A DNA stretch of 64,000 bases from Cognatishimia coralii (GCF_037478305.1 NZ_JBBGAZ010000007.1:62001-126000); one strand, 5' to 3'; positions 23,484-32,648 are shown, counted from the stretch's first letter. Numbers and translations are program-made. The notes: generated by a model not told the origin, from the letters alone.

Positions 23484-24551
23484 ATGGCACAAGCGCTTAG
23501 ACAAGAAGACTTTGATTCAGTGCGCGTCCGCGACGGCGCAGGACTTCGGTTTGAGGTCGCGGATGAAGTCGCCCGCCTTGGGTGCACGAAGGCCTTGGTG
23601 CTGTCGACACCGCAGCAATGCGACCTCGCGTTAGAGATCTGCGAAGCGCTTGGGGATGCCGCCGCTGGGGTCTATTCCAAGGCCGCAATGCACACGCCGG
23701 TGGATGTCACCGAGGATGTATTAAGTCATTTGTCTCTGTCCGGTGCCGATTGTTTGGTCGCAGTCGGAGGCGGGTCCACCGTTGGTTTGGGCAAGGCGCT
23801 GGCCTATCGGACGGGCCTGCCGCAGATCACGATCCCCACCACATACGCTGGCAGCGAAGCCACGCCCATTCTTGGGCAAACGGAGAACGGGGTCAAAACG
23901 ACCCTGACGGACGCCAAAGTTCTGCCGAGCGTTATTCTTTACGACCCCGAACTTGTCGCCACATTGCCCGTTGGCATGACCGTGACATCTGGTCTGAACG
24001 CGATGGCCCATGCCGCCGAAGCGCTTTATGCGGAAAACCGCACGCCCGAGACCACGAATTTGGCGATCCAAGGTTTGAAAGATTTGGCGCAGGGCATGCC
24101 GAAAGTGGTGCAAGCCCCGGACGACCTTGACGCACGCGCACTAACTCAGCGCGGAGCCTGGGCCTGCGGCACTGTGCTTGGTCGCGTTGGCATGGCGCTG
24201 CATCACAAGCTTTGCCACACGCTGGGCGGGACGTTTGATCTGCCCCATGCTGATACGCATGCGATCATTCTGCCGCATGCGATTGCTTATAATGCACGCG
24301 CTGTGGCCGAAGAACTGGCCCCGATCACCGAGGTCTTGGGCGGCGAGAACGCAGGGCGGGCGCTTTATGATTTTGGCAAGTCGCTTGGGGCTCCGTTGGC
24401 GCTGAAATCGCTGGGGATCACTGAGGCCGATCTGGATCACGCAGCCGATCTCGCGGTGCAAAAACCCTATCCAAATCCACAACCTGTAACGCGCGAAGAC
24501 ATTCGCGCGCTGCTGCAATCTGCTTGGGCCGGAAACGTTCCGGCATTCTAA
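23484..24551 (+). CDS. maleylacetate reductase
   Basis: A 355-residue iron-type alcohol-dehydrogenase-fold enzyme closest in look to maleylacetate reductases (MacA/TfdF). It has the NAD(P)H loop AVGGGSTVGLGKA, then IPTTYAGSEATPILG, and the helical domain with metal-region histidines in HHKLCHTLGGTFDLPHADTHA. It reduces maleylacetate to 3-oxoadipate with NAD(P)H, feeding the TCA cycle. AAGGAGG precedes the ATG. The downstream hydroxyquinol dioxygenase produces exactly its substrate, which supports the call. Confidence 0.88.
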   Translation: MAQALRQEDFDSVRVRDGAGLRFEVADEVARLGCTKALVLSTPQQCDLALEICEALGDAAAGVYSKAAMHTPVDVTEDVLSHLSLSGADCLVAVGGGSTVGLGKALAYRTGLPQITIPTTYAGSEATPILGQTENGVKTTLTDAKVLPSVILYDPELVATLPVGMTVTSGLNAMAHAAEALYAENRTPETTNLAIQGLKDLAQGMPKVVQAPDDLDARALTQRGAWACGTVLGRVGMALHHKLCHTLGGTFDLPHADTHAIILPHAIAYNARAVAEELAPITEVLGGENAGRALYDFGKSLGAPLALKSLGITEADLDHAADLAVQKPYPNPQPVTREDIRALLQSAWAGNVPAF

Positions 24552-24578
24552 GACCACGTCATTTTGGGAGGAAAGACG

Positions 24579-25853
24579 ATGATCACCAGACGTAAACTAC
24601 TCAAGACATCCGCGGCGAGCGGTCTGACCCTGGCCGCCGGTGGCCTTGCGGCCCCGGCGCAGTCCATGGGCGCAAAGATCAAGCTGGGCTATGTCAGCCC
24701 GCAATCCGGTCCCTTGGCTGCATTTTCCGAGGCGGATAGCTTTATAATCAACGGCTTTATGAAATCCGCAGCAGGTGGGGATTTCGAAGTCATCGTCAAG
24801 GACAGCCAGTCCAACCCCAACCGTGCTGCCGAAGTCGCCAAAGAGCTGATCCTGGACGATGAAATCGACATGATGCTCGTGGCCTCGACCCCTGAAACTA
24901 CCAACCCTGTCGCGACGACTTGCGAGGCCGAGGAAATCCCGGTGATCTCGACCGTTGCGCCGTGGCAGCCTTATTTCATTGGCCAGCAGGGTAACCCTGG
25001 CGATCCGGGATCCTGGGAGCCGTTTGATTACTCGTTCCACTTCTTCTGGGGTCTTGAGGACGTGATCTCTGTTTTCACCGCTATGTGGAACCAGCTCGAT
25101 ACCAACAAACAGGTCGGTGGGCTGTTCCCGAATGACGGGGACGGAAACGCTTGGGGCGATCCAAATGTTGGCTTCCCGCCCGCCTTGGCCGCCCAAGGCT
25201 ATGGTCTGACGGATCCGGGTCGCTATCAGAACCTGACCGATGATTTCACCGCGCAGATCAATGCCTTCAAACAGGCCAATGCCGACATCATCACAGGCGT
25301 GCCGATCCCGCCGGATTTCACCACCTTCTGGACCCAGATGAAGCAGCAGGGCTTTACGCCGAAAGCGGCCTCTATTGGCAAGGCGATCCTCTTCCCGCAA
25401 GCGGTCGAGGCGCTGGGCGATCAGGGTCATAACCTGTCTTCCGAGGTCTGGTGGTCTCCGAGCCATCCGTTCGCCTCATCCCTGACCGGCCAATCCGCCG
25501 GAGACCTCGCGGGGGCCTATACCGCAGCCACTGGCAAGCAATGGACCCAGCCGATCGGCTTTGTGCATGCGCTGTTTGAGATGGCTGCTAATGTCATGGG
25601 GCGTGTGGATGACACCGGCGACGCGGATGCGGTAGCCGAAGCCATTGCCGCAACCGAGCTGCAGTCCATCGTCGGCCGCATCGCCTTTGACGGCGCAGGC
25701 TTGCCGCCATTTGCGGCCAAGAACGTGGCGAAAACCCCGCTGGTGGGTGGCCAATGGCGTCTGAAAGACGGCGGTGGCTATGACCTCGTGATCGTGGACA
25801 ATTCTGATCATCCAAACATCCCGACCGGCGGGTCGATGGAAGCGATCAGCTAA
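24579..25853 (+). CDS. ABC transporter substrate-binding protein (LivK/aromatic-acid type)
   Basis: A 424-residue exported binding protein of the branched-chain-amino-acid/amide class. The N-terminus MITRRKLLKTSAASGLTLAAGG has a twin-arginine-like RRKLLK before a hydrophobic stretch, so export may be by Tat. The mature part starts KIKLGYVSPQSGPLAAF and has the VVLIVK-type lobe pattern. The ATG at 24579 has GGGAGGAAAG just before it; the in-frame TTG at 24564 would put that ribosome site inside the gene. In this operon it probably binds a phenolic or aromatic acid substrate rather than leucine. Confidence 0.88.
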   Translation: MITRRKLLKTSAASGLTLAAGGLAAPAQSMGAKIKLGYVSPQSGPLAAFSEADSFIINGFMKSAAGGDFEVIVKDSQSNPNRAAEVAKELILDDEIDMMLVASTPETTNPVATTCEAEEIPVISTVAPWQPYFIGQQGNPGDPGSWEPFDYSFHFFWGLEDVISVFTAMWNQLDTNKQVGGLFPNDGDGNAWGDPNVGFPPALAAQGYGLTDPGRYQNLTDDFTAQINAFKQANADIITGVPIPPDFTTFWTQMKQQGFTPKAASIGKAILFPQAVEALGDQGHNLSSEVWWSPSHPFASSLTGQSAGDLAGAYTAATGKQWTQPIGFVHALFEMAANVMGRVDDTGDADAVAEAIAATELQSIVGRIAFDGAGLPPFAAKNVAKTPLVGGQWRLKDGGGYDLVIVDNSDHPNIPTGGSMEAIS

Positions 25854-25865
25854 GCTCCTCCTCCT

Positions 25866-25894
25866 CTGCGGCGCGCGAGTTGTGCGCGTCGCAG
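25866..25894 (+). promoter_or_regulatory. intercistronic hairpin after binding-protein gene
   Basis: CTGCGGCGCGC pairs with GCGCGTCGCAG (11 bp, one G-T wobble) around a 7-nt loop, 12 bp after the binding-protein stop and 24 bp before the ATPase start. It is followed by pyrimidine-rich TCCTTTCTTC. Likely a partial terminator or mRNA-stabilising stem giving excess binding protein. Confidence 0.6.
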
Positions 25895-25917
25895 TCCTTT
25901 CTTCTCTGGGAATTCCT

Positions 25918-26637
25918 ATGTCGATTTTGGCGCTCAAAAACGTATCCAAAAGCTTTGGAGCCTTGAAGGTGACAGACAGCGCGAGCTTTGATGTCCCGCA
26001 GGGGCAGGCGTTGGGGATCATCGGGCCGAATGGGGCCGGGAAATCTACGCTGTTTAACCTGATCACCGGCAACCTTAAAGCGGATGAAGGCACGATCCAT
26101 TTCGATGGGCGTGACGTCACCAATGTGTCGGCGATGGAGCGTTGTCTGACGGGCATAGGGCGCTCGTTCCAAATCCCGCAACCCTTTGAGAAGATGACGG
26201 TTTATGAAAACCTCTTGGTTGCCGCCACTCATGGTCGCAACCAATCCGAGGGTGAGGTTCAGCACGCCTGCGCCACGGTTCTTGAACAAACCGAGATGTT
26301 GCGGCGGGCGAATACACCGGCAGGTCAGCTCAGCCTTTTAGAACGCAAACGGCTAGAGCTGGCACGTGCCATGGCGACGGAACCGAGGCTCTTGTTACTG
26401 GATGAAATCGCGGGCGGTCTGACCGAAGGCGAATGTCAGGCGTTGATCCAGACCATCAAAGACATTCACGCCCAGGGCGTCACGATCATCTGGATCGAAC
26501 ATGTGCTGCATGCGCTGACCTCTGTGGTCGAGCGGCTCTTGGTTCTGGACTTTGGCAAGGTGATCGGCATCGGAGACGCGGACGAAATCATGGCCAGCCG
26601 CGAAGTCAAAGAAATCTATCTGGGGATTGATGTCTGA
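25918..26637 (+). CDS. ABC transporter ATP-binding protein, LivG-like
   Basis: A 239-residue ABC ATPase of the LivG group: Walker A GPNGAGKST (about 37-45), FQIPQPFEKMTVYENLLVA after the Q-loop, Walker B LLLLDEIAGGL and switch His in IWIEHVLHAL. The signature motif is LSLLERKRLELARA instead of the usual LSGGQ or LSYGQ form, losing both glycines. The frame begins at 25882 but the ATG at 25918 starts the domain. One-base overlap with the LivF-like gene (TGATG). Confidence 0.9.
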   Translation: MSILALKNVSKSFGALKVTDSASFDVPQGQALGIIGPNGAGKSTLFNLITGNLKADEGTIHFDGRDVTNVSAMERCLTGIGRSFQIPQPFEKMTVYENLLVAATHGRNQSEGEVQHACATVLEQTEMLRRANTPAGQLSLLERKRLELARAMATEPRLLLLDEIAGGLTEGECQALIQTIKDIHAQGVTIIWIEHVLHALTSVVERLLVLDFGKVIGIGDADEIMASREVKEIYLGIDV

Positions 26638-27344
26638 TGGCCTTGCTCGCGACACATAATCTGACCGCTCACTATGGCGACTTCCAAGCGCTCTTTGGCG
26701 TGGATATCGAAATCAACGAGGCCGAGACCATCGCTATCATCGGCGCGAATGGGGCAGGGAAGACGACCCTCATGCGCTCGATCTCGGGCGTGCTGCGCAA
26801 TGCACCACAGATGGTGCGCCTCGAGACCGCCGAGATCGGAAGCGCTCCCGCCGATGAGATCATGGCGCAGGGTGTTTCCATGGTGCCTGAGGGGCGCAAG
26901 CTCTTTCCGTCTTTGACCGTCGAAGAGAACCTTTTGATCGGCACCTACGGACGCAAGATCGACGGGCATTGGACGCTCGAGACGATCTATGACCTCTTTC
27001 CGATCCTCAAAGAACGGCGCAATTCGCCGGGCACGGCGCTGTCTGGCGGACAACAGCAGATGGTCGCGATTGGTCGCGCGCTGATGTCCAACCCTCGGGT
27101 TCTGCTCTGTGACGAGATCAGCCTCGGCCTCGCGCCGGTGGTGATCAAGGACATCTACAAGAGCATCCCCAAAATCAAAGCCGCTGGCGCCAGTCTGATC
27201 GTAGTTGAGCAGGACATCGGTCAGGCCATGGCTGTCGCGGACCGCGTCTATTGCATGATGGAAGGCCGCATTACTCTGTCGGGCCGCCCAGACGAGCTCA
27301 GCCGCGACGACATCCACAACGCATATTTCGGAGCAAGCCATTGA
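26637..27344 (+). CDS. ABC transporter ATP-binding protein, LivF-like
   Basis: A 235-residue ABC ATPase of the LivF group: Walker A GANGAGKTT, canonical signature LSGGQQQMVAIGRAL, Walker B VLLCDEISLGLAP and a switch histidine replaced by Gln in VVEQDIGQAM, as is common in LivF (VEQN). It pairs with the LivG-like subunit whose signature is degenerate, so the dimer probably has one canonical ATP site. It is overlapped by the TTG-started permease gene. Confidence 0.92.
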   Translation: MALLATHNLTAHYGDFQALFGVDIEINEAETIAIIGANGAGKTTLMRSISGVLRNAPQMVRLETAEIGSAPADEIMAQGVSMVPEGRKLFPSLTVEENLLIGTYGRKIDGHWTLETIYDLFPILKERRNSPGTALSGGQQQMVAIGRALMSNPRVLLCDEISLGLAPVVIKDIYKSIPKIKAAGASLIVVEQDIGQAMAVADRVYCMMEGRITLSGRPDELSRDDIHNAYFGASH

Positions 27345-28204
27345 TCTGGATCGACACACTCGTTCAAGGCGTCCTGCTGGGAGGGCTCTATGCGCTCTTT
27401 GCAGCCGGGCTGAGCCTCGTTTTTGGCATCATGCGGCTGGTCAATCTGGCGCATGGGGATCTGATCGTGATGGGGGCCTATCTGATCCTCGTCCTCGTGA
27501 CGCTCTTGGGGCTTTCGCCTTTTGTGGCGCTGTTGATCGCCATGCCGCTGATGTTCGCGCTGGGGTGGGTGCTGCAAAAGTTCCTGCTGAACCGCACGCT
27601 GGGCGATGACATCCTGCCGCCCTTGCTCGTGACATTCGGCTTGTCGATTGTCCTGCAAAACGCGCTGCTCGAAGGGTTTTCTGCCGACAGCCAGCGGTTG
27701 CCGACGGATGCTCTGACAACGGCCTCGATGTCGCTGGGGCCCGTGACTGTCGGCGTCATGCCGCTTCTGACCTTTGCCTCAGCCATCGTGGTGATCGTCG
27801 GGCTCAACCAACTGTTTTACCGCACATCGCTGGGCCGAGCCTTCCGCGCTACCTCCGACGATGCGGTGACAGCCAGCCTCATGGGCATCAAGCCCGCCAA
27901 TATCTTTGCCACCGCCACCGGGCTCGCGCTGGTCATCGTCGCGATCGCAGCACTTTACCTTGGCCTGCGCGCCAATTTCGACCCAAGTGTCGGCCCCGCG
28001 CGTCTGATTTATGCCTTTGAGGCGGTCATAATCGGAGGCCTCGGTTCGCTCTGGGGCACGCTGATCGGTGGCATCTTTATTGGCGTCGCCCAGACCGTGG
28101 GCGCGGCGATCAATCCCGAGTGGCAAATCCTCTCGGGTCATCTGGCTTTCCTCGCGGTGCTGCTTGTGCGTCCGCGTGGACTTTTCCCAAGGGCGCATGA
28201 CTGA
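27341..28204 (+). CDS. ABC transporter permease, LivH-like
   Basis: A 287-residue inner-membrane permease with about eight helices, starting LIWIDTLVQGVLLGGLYALFAAGLSLVFGIMRLVNLAHGD, the LivH hallmark. I take TTG 27341 as start: it overlaps the LivF stop (TTGA) and has CGGAGC at 5-7 nt. The longer frame from 27251 would lie within the ATPase gene. It forms the channel with the LivM-like protein, whose ATG overlaps its stop by one base. Confidence 0.9.
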   Translation: MIWIDTLVQGVLLGGLYALFAAGLSLVFGIMRLVNLAHGDLIVMGAYLILVLVTLLGLSPFVALLIAMPLMFALGWVLQKFLLNRTLGDDILPPLLVTFGLSIVLQNALLEGFSADSQRLPTDALTTASMSLGPVTVGVMPLLTFASAIVVIVGLNQLFYRTSLGRAFRATSDDAVTASLMGIKPANIFATATGLALVIVAIAALYLGLRANFDPSVGPARLIYAFEAVIIGGLGSLWGTLIGGIFIGVAQTVGAAINPEWQILSGHLAFLAVLLVRPRGLFPRAHD

Positions 28205-29262
28205 TGAACACCTATGTCGTAGAAACCCGCACCCGCGCGTCCAATGTGACGGCCATCCTTGGCATGGCCCTCGTGATTGCGCTGATCCTTCTGCCGCTTT
28301 ACGCAGGGCGCAGCACCATTCAGGACATGTTCTTTATCCTGACCATGCTGGTTCTGGCCCAGTTCTGGAATCTGCTTGCAGGCTATGGCGGGCTGGTGAG
28401 CATCGGCCAGCAGGCCTTTGTCGGCATGGGCGCCTATGCGCTTTTCGGAGGTGTGATCCTCGCGGGCATGGATCCGGTGCCTGCGATCCTTTTGTCCGGC
28501 GTCTCAGCCTTGGTGATCGCGATCCCGACCGCCTTCTTCGCTTTCCGTCTGCAAGGGGCCTATTTCGCCATCGGCACCTGGGTCATCGCCGAAGTCTTTC
28601 GCCTACTGCTAGCCCAATGGAAAACGCTGGGCGGGGGGACGGGCACATCTTTGCCGCGCTCGGCCACCAAGGACATGTGGTTTGTCGATGCGATCAAAGC
28701 GCTGTTGGACGTCAAAACCTCGGCTGCGCGTGATATCCTTGCCTATTGGCTGGCGCTCTTGCTCGCCTTGGCGACCATCGGGGGCATCTATTGGCTGCTG
28801 CGTACGCGGCGCGGCCTGGCCTTGGCCGCCGTGCGCGACAACACCGAAGCTGCGAAATCCGTCGGCGTAGATGCCGGTCGCATGAAGTGGATGGTCTTTC
28901 TGACCTCGGCTTTCGGAACCGGCCTCGCCGGAGGTCTCATCTATATGCAAAAGGCCCGGATCTCACCGGATGCGGCTTTCTCTGTCACCGACTGGACCGC
29001 CTATGTGATCTTTATCGTCGTGATCGGAGGCATCGGCACAATCGAAGGCCCGATCCTTGGCGTGCTGATCTTCTTTGCCCTGCAATCGCTGCTCGCGGAC
29101 TTTGGCAGCTGGTATCTGCTGAGCCTTGGTGTGCTTGCAATTGCCATCATGCTCATCGCCCCACGCGGCATCTGGGGGCTGATTTCCGAACGCACAGGGC
29201 TGCAACTTTTCCCAATTCGACGTCGCCTGAAGGGCGGCCAACTAGATAACCTGGAGGACTAA
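28204..29262 (+). CDS. ABC transporter permease, LivM-like
   Basis: A 352-residue permease with about ten hydrophobic segments and LivM motifs LLAGYGGLVSIGQQAFVGMGAYA, RLQGAYFAIGTWVIAEVFRL and GIGTIEGPILG. It completes the importer SBP-LivG-LivF-LivH-LivM. The downstream monooxygenase ATG follows only 2 bp after its stop, which ties transport directly to catabolism. Confidence 0.92.
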   Translation: MNTYVVETRTRASNVTAILGMALVIALILLPLYAGRSTIQDMFFILTMLVLAQFWNLLAGYGGLVSIGQQAFVGMGAYALFGGVILAGMDPVPAILLSGVSALVIAIPTAFFAFRLQGAYFAIGTWVIAEVFRLLLAQWKTLGGGTGTSLPRSATKDMWFVDAIKALLDVKTSAARDILAYWLALLLALATIGGIYWLLRTRRGLALAAVRDNTEAAKSVGVDAGRMKWMVFLTSAFGTGLAGGLIYMQKARISPDAAFSVTDWTAYVIFIVVIGGIGTIEGPILGVLIFFALQSLLADFGSWYLLSLGVLAIAIMLIAPRGIWGLISERTGLQLFPIRRRLKGGQLDNLED

Positions 29263-29264
29263 CC

Positions 29265-31019
29265 ATGGCCGATATGACCACAGATGTTTTGATCATTGGA
29301 ACGGGGCCTGCGGGCTCGGCCACGGCGGCGCTGTTGTCGACCTATGGCATCGAGAATATGGCCATCAACCGCTATCGCTGGCTGGCCAATACGCCGCGTG
29401 CCCATATCACCAACCAGCGCACCATGGAGGTCCTGCGGGATCTGGGGCGCGACGTCGAGGACGAGGCCTATATGCATGCAGCGGGTCAGGATCTAATGGG
29501 CGAGAACGTTTTTTGCGAAAGCCTTGCGGGGGAAGAGATTGGCCGCATGAAAAGCTGGGGCACGCATCCTCTGTCAAAGGCCGAGCATCTGCTGAGCAGC
29601 CCGACCTTTATGAACGATCTGCCTCAGACCTTCATGGAGCCTTTGCTCTTCAAAACCGCCTGCTCACGCGGCACCCAAGCGCGCATGAGCACGGAATACC
29701 TGAGCCATGTGCAAGATGCCGAGGGGGTCACGACGACGTGCCTGGACCGCCTGTCTGGCAAGGAATTCACCATCCGTTCGAAATATCTGGTCGGTGCGGA
29801 TGGCGGCAATTCGCTCGTGGCCTCAAACGAAGGCCTTGAGATTTCGGGTGCAATGGGCGTCGGCGGGTCGATGAACATTCTGTTCAAAGCCGACCTCAGC
29901 AAATACGTCGCGCATCGCCCCTCGGTTCTTTACTGGGTCATGCAGCCCGGCGCAGATGTGGGCGGGATCGGTATGGGGCTTGTCCGTATGGTGCGGCCTT
30001 GGAACGAGTGGCTGATTGTCTGGGGTTATGACATCAACGAACCCGCCCCAGAGGTTGACGAGAAAATGGCCACCGATGTGGCACGGCAGTTGGTCGGGGA
30101 TCCAGAGCTTGAGATTGAACTCATCAGCGCCAACACCTGGACCGTGAACAACGCCTATGCCGAAAAGATGTCCAGCGGTCGCGTCTTTATCATGGGCGAC
30201 GCGGCGCATCGTCACCCGCCGTCCAATGGGTTGGGCTCGAATACTTCTATTCAGGACTCGTTCAACCTTGCTTGGAAACTGGCGGCGGTGCTGAAAGGCG
30301 AGGCCGGAGAGCGCCTGCTGGAGAGCTACAACACAGAGCGCGCACCCGTGGCAAAACAGATCGTCACCCGCGCGAACCAGTCGATTGCCGAGTTCGGCCC
30401 GATCTTTGAGGCCTTGGGCATGACCGGCGGCACGGATGTCGAAAAGATCAAAGCCAATATGGACGCGCGCTGTGACACGACAGCAGCCGCCGAAGAGCAA
30501 CGCGCCGCGCTGCGTGATGCCATAGCCTTTAAGAAATACGAATTCGATGCCCATGGCGTCGAGATGAACCAACGCTATAAGTCAGATGCCATCGTCACCG
30601 ACGGGCAGATGGAGCCAGATTTCGCTCTGGATGCGGATCTGCATTATCAGCCCACCACATGGCCAGGGGCTCGGATCCCGCATGCTTGGCTCTTTGATGC
30701 AGAAGGGGGCAAGCATTCCACACTCGACATCACCGGAGGCGGCAGCTTTACCCTGCTGACGGGACTGGGTGGAGAAGCCTGGGTCGAGGCTGCCGCGAAG
30801 GTTAGCGCAGCGCTGGGCATTACGCTGAAGGCCCATGTGATCGGCCCGCGTCAAACCTATGTTGATCACGTCGGCGATTGGGCCCGTGCCCGCGAAATAG
30901 GGGACTCTGGTTGCATCCTTGTGCGCCCAGACCAGCATGTGTGCTGGCGTCAGGAAGCGCTCGCGGATAATCCTGAAGCAGAGCTGACCCGGGTTATGTC
31001 CCAAATTCTAGCGAAGTGA
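29265..31019 (+). CDS. FAD-dependent phenol hydroxylase, TfdB/resorcinol-hydroxylase type
   Basis: A 584-residue class A flavoprotein monooxygenase. Seen: GTGPAGSATAALL for ADP binding (residues 12-24), VGADGGNS (the DG motif, about 177-184), VFIMGDAAHRHPP (the GD motif, about 306-318) with NGLGSNTSIQDSFNLAWKLA, and a C-terminal thioredoxin-like domain (from about 460). The closest look is 2,4-dichlorophenol 6-monooxygenase (TfdB). With a hydroxyquinol dioxygenase beside it, ortho-hydroxylation of resorcinol or a related phenol to hydroxyquinol is the likely job; substrate choice is inferred. Confidence 0.87.
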   Translation: MADMTTDVLIIGTGPAGSATAALLSTYGIENMAINRYRWLANTPRAHITNQRTMEVLRDLGRDVEDEAYMHAAGQDLMGENVFCESLAGEEIGRMKSWGTHPLSKAEHLLSSPTFMNDLPQTFMEPLLFKTACSRGTQARMSTEYLSHVQDAEGVTTTCLDRLSGKEFTIRSKYLVGADGGNSLVASNEGLEISGAMGVGGSMNILFKADLSKYVAHRPSVLYWVMQPGADVGGIGMGLVRMVRPWNEWLIVWGYDINEPAPEVDEKMATDVARQLVGDPELEIELISANTWTVNNAYAEKMSSGRVFIMGDAAHRHPPSNGLGSNTSIQDSFNLAWKLAAVLKGEAGERLLESYNTERAPVAKQIVTRANQSIAEFGPIFEALGMTGGTDVEKIKANMDARCDTTAAAEEQRAALRDAIAFKKYEFDAHGVEMNQRYKSDAIVTDGQMEPDFALDADLHYQPTTWPGARIPHAWLFDAEGGKHSTLDITGGGSFTLLTGLGGEAWVEAAAKVSAALGITLKAHVIGPRQTYVDHVGDWARAREIGDSGCILVRPDQHVCWRQEALADNPEAELTRVMSQILAK

Positions 31020-31026
31020 GGCTAAG

Positions 31027-31908
31027 ATGAGCGAAGTAAACAAAGGCTATTTCACCGAAGAAAACTCGGCCGATGTCGTGATCAGCCGGATTGCGGACAG
31101 CACGGAACCCCGTTTGGCCGAGGTTATTTCGGTGATCACCAAACACCTCCATGCCGCCGTGAAAGAGATCGAACCGACACAAGACGAGTGGCTGACCGCA
31201 ATCAAGTTCCTGACCGAGACAGGGCATAAGTCAGACGACTGGCGGCAGGAATACATTTTGCTCAGCGACATTTTTGGCGTCTCGATGCTGGTGGATGCGA
31301 TCAACAACCGCAAACCTTCCGGGGCGTCAGAGTCGACGGTGCTCGGCCCGTTTCATGTGCCGGATGTGCCTGAACTTCCGATGGGGGCGAATATCTGTCT
31401 GGACGGCAAAGGGCATCCGATGTTGATCAAAGGACGGATCCTGAACACTGCGGGTGAGCCCGTCGCCAATGCCAAAATCGATGTCTGGCAAACCAACGAT
31501 GACGGGTTTTACGACGTTCAGCAGAAAGGCATCCAACCTGATTTCAACCTGCGCGGTGTGTTCCGCACCGGAGCTGATGGCACATACCACTTCTGGGGTG
31601 CCAAACCGCGGTTTTATCCGATCCCAGATGATGGCCCTGTTGGCAAACTCTTGGGCAGCCTTGGTCGGCATCCATTCCGCCCGGCCCATCTTCATTACAT
31701 TCTGGAAGCCGACGGGTATGAGACGCTGGTCACGCATATTTTTGACCCTGACGATGAGTACATCCATTCCGACGCAGTCTTTGGCGTAAAGGAAAGTCTG
31801 CTGGCCAAGTTCGATCTCATCGAGGATCCAGAACGCATCGCCGCTGAACACCCAGGCGGGCCGTTCTACCAAGTCATACATGATTTTGTCCTAGCGCCGG
31901 ACGCGTGA
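31027..31908 (+). CDS. hydroxyquinol 1,2-dioxygenase (intradiol)
   Basis: A 293-residue intradiol ring-cleavage dioxygenase. All four Fe(III) ligands are visible with correct spacing: Tyr162 (DGFYDVQ), Tyr197 (RFYPIPDDGPVG), His221 and His223 (RPAHLHYIL). An N-terminal helical dimerisation domain (1-100) precedes the beta-sandwich. Length and VLGPFHVPDVP favour the hydroxyquinol/catechol group over protocatechuate enzymes. The maleylacetate reductase at the head of the operon uses the product of hydroxyquinol cleavage, which settles the preferred assignment. GAGGCTAAG precedes the ATG. Confidence 0.88.
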   Translation: MSEVNKGYFTEENSADVVISRIADSTEPRLAEVISVITKHLHAAVKEIEPTQDEWLTAIKFLTETGHKSDDWRQEYILLSDIFGVSMLVDAINNRKPSGASESTVLGPFHVPDVPELPMGANICLDGKGHPMLIKGRILNTAGEPVANAKIDVWQTNDDGFYDVQQKGIQPDFNLRGVFRTGADGTYHFWGAKPRFYPIPDDGPVGKLLGSLGRHPFRPAHLHYILEADGYETLVTHIFDPDDEYIHSDAVFGVKESLLAKFDLIEDPERIAAEHPGGPFYQVIHDFVLAPDA

Positions 31909-31921
31909 TAAAGGCAGGTCG

Positions 31922-31953
31922 TTGCACCCGCGAGACTGTTTGAGCGGGTGCAA
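31922..31953 (+). terminator. hairpin after hydroxyquinol dioxygenase gene
   Basis: A perfect 10-bp stem (TTGCACCCGC / GCGGGTGCAA) with a 12-nt loop, 13 bp after the stop. No T-tract follows, so it is either a Rho-assisted end or a 3'-stabilising stem. Confidence 0.55.
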
Positions 31954-32021
31954 TCGTCGCTTGACCCTCGCGAACAATTTCTCGGCAGGAGTTTACGAAA
32001 AGCCCCCGAATAGTTAGGGCT

Positions 32022-32648
32022 TTGAGTAAGCTACTTTATGCCAATGAAACTGCCGAGGGCTCGCATATTACAAAACCTGAGTTAGCAACGCTGCCACAGG
32101 CTCATCAAGCCGTGGTCAAACTGACCCAACATTGGCTTGAACAGATGGTCGTGGGTTTAAACCTATGTCCGTTCTCCGCGAGCGTCATTGCCCGAGATCA
32201 AGTGTATTTTGCGGTGTGTGATGCGGTGGATGATGCCGAAATTCATCAGTTTTATCTGAACGAATTGCAACGCCTGCTCGCAACACATGAAAACGATATC
32301 GCCACCAGCTTGCTCATATTTCCCCAGGGCCAGGACGCGTTCGAAGACTATCTCAGTTTACTCGATTGGTTTCAGCAGTTGTTGGAGCAAGCAGAGCTGA
32401 CGGAGCATATGCAACTCGCTTCGTTTCATCCTCAGTATCAGTTTGAGGGCGTGGCGTCAGAGGATCTAAGCCACTTTACCAACCGCGCGCCCTATCCGAC
32501 GATACAACTGCTGCGGCAAGATCAGATGACCAAGGTTCTGAGCCATGTTTCAGATCCGCAGAAGATCTATGAGGACAACATTAAAACGCTAGAAAACCTT
32601 GGGCGTCGCAAGGTCGAAGGGCTGTGCCCCTGGGGTGTTTCATTGTGA
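32022..32648 (+). CDS. DUF1415 family protein
   Basis: A 208-residue protein of the DUF1415 family. Recognisable segments are WLEQMVVGLNLCPFSASV, QDAFEDYLSLLDWFQQLLEQ, FHPQYQFEGVASEDLSHFTNRAPYPTIQLLRQ and a C-terminal KVEGLCPW. It has conserved Cys and His residues but no known activity. No ATG is available at the N-terminus; TTG 32022 is the likely start. It is isolated between two operons, with lower GC than its neighbours, frequent TTA codons and many glutamines. The family is common in gammaproteobacteria, so lateral acquisition is plausible. It converges with the ABC ATPase gene 14 bp away. Confidence 0.8.
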   Translation: MSKLLYANETAEGSHITKPELATLPQAHQAVVKLTQHWLEQMVVGLNLCPFSASVIARDQVYFAVCDAVDDAEIHQFYLNELQRLLATHENDIATSLLIFPQGQDAFEDYLSLLDWFQQLLEQAELTEHMQLASFHPQYQFEGVASEDLSHFTNRAPYPTIQLLRQDQMTKVLSHVSDPQKIYEDNIKTLENLGRRKVEGLCPWGVSL

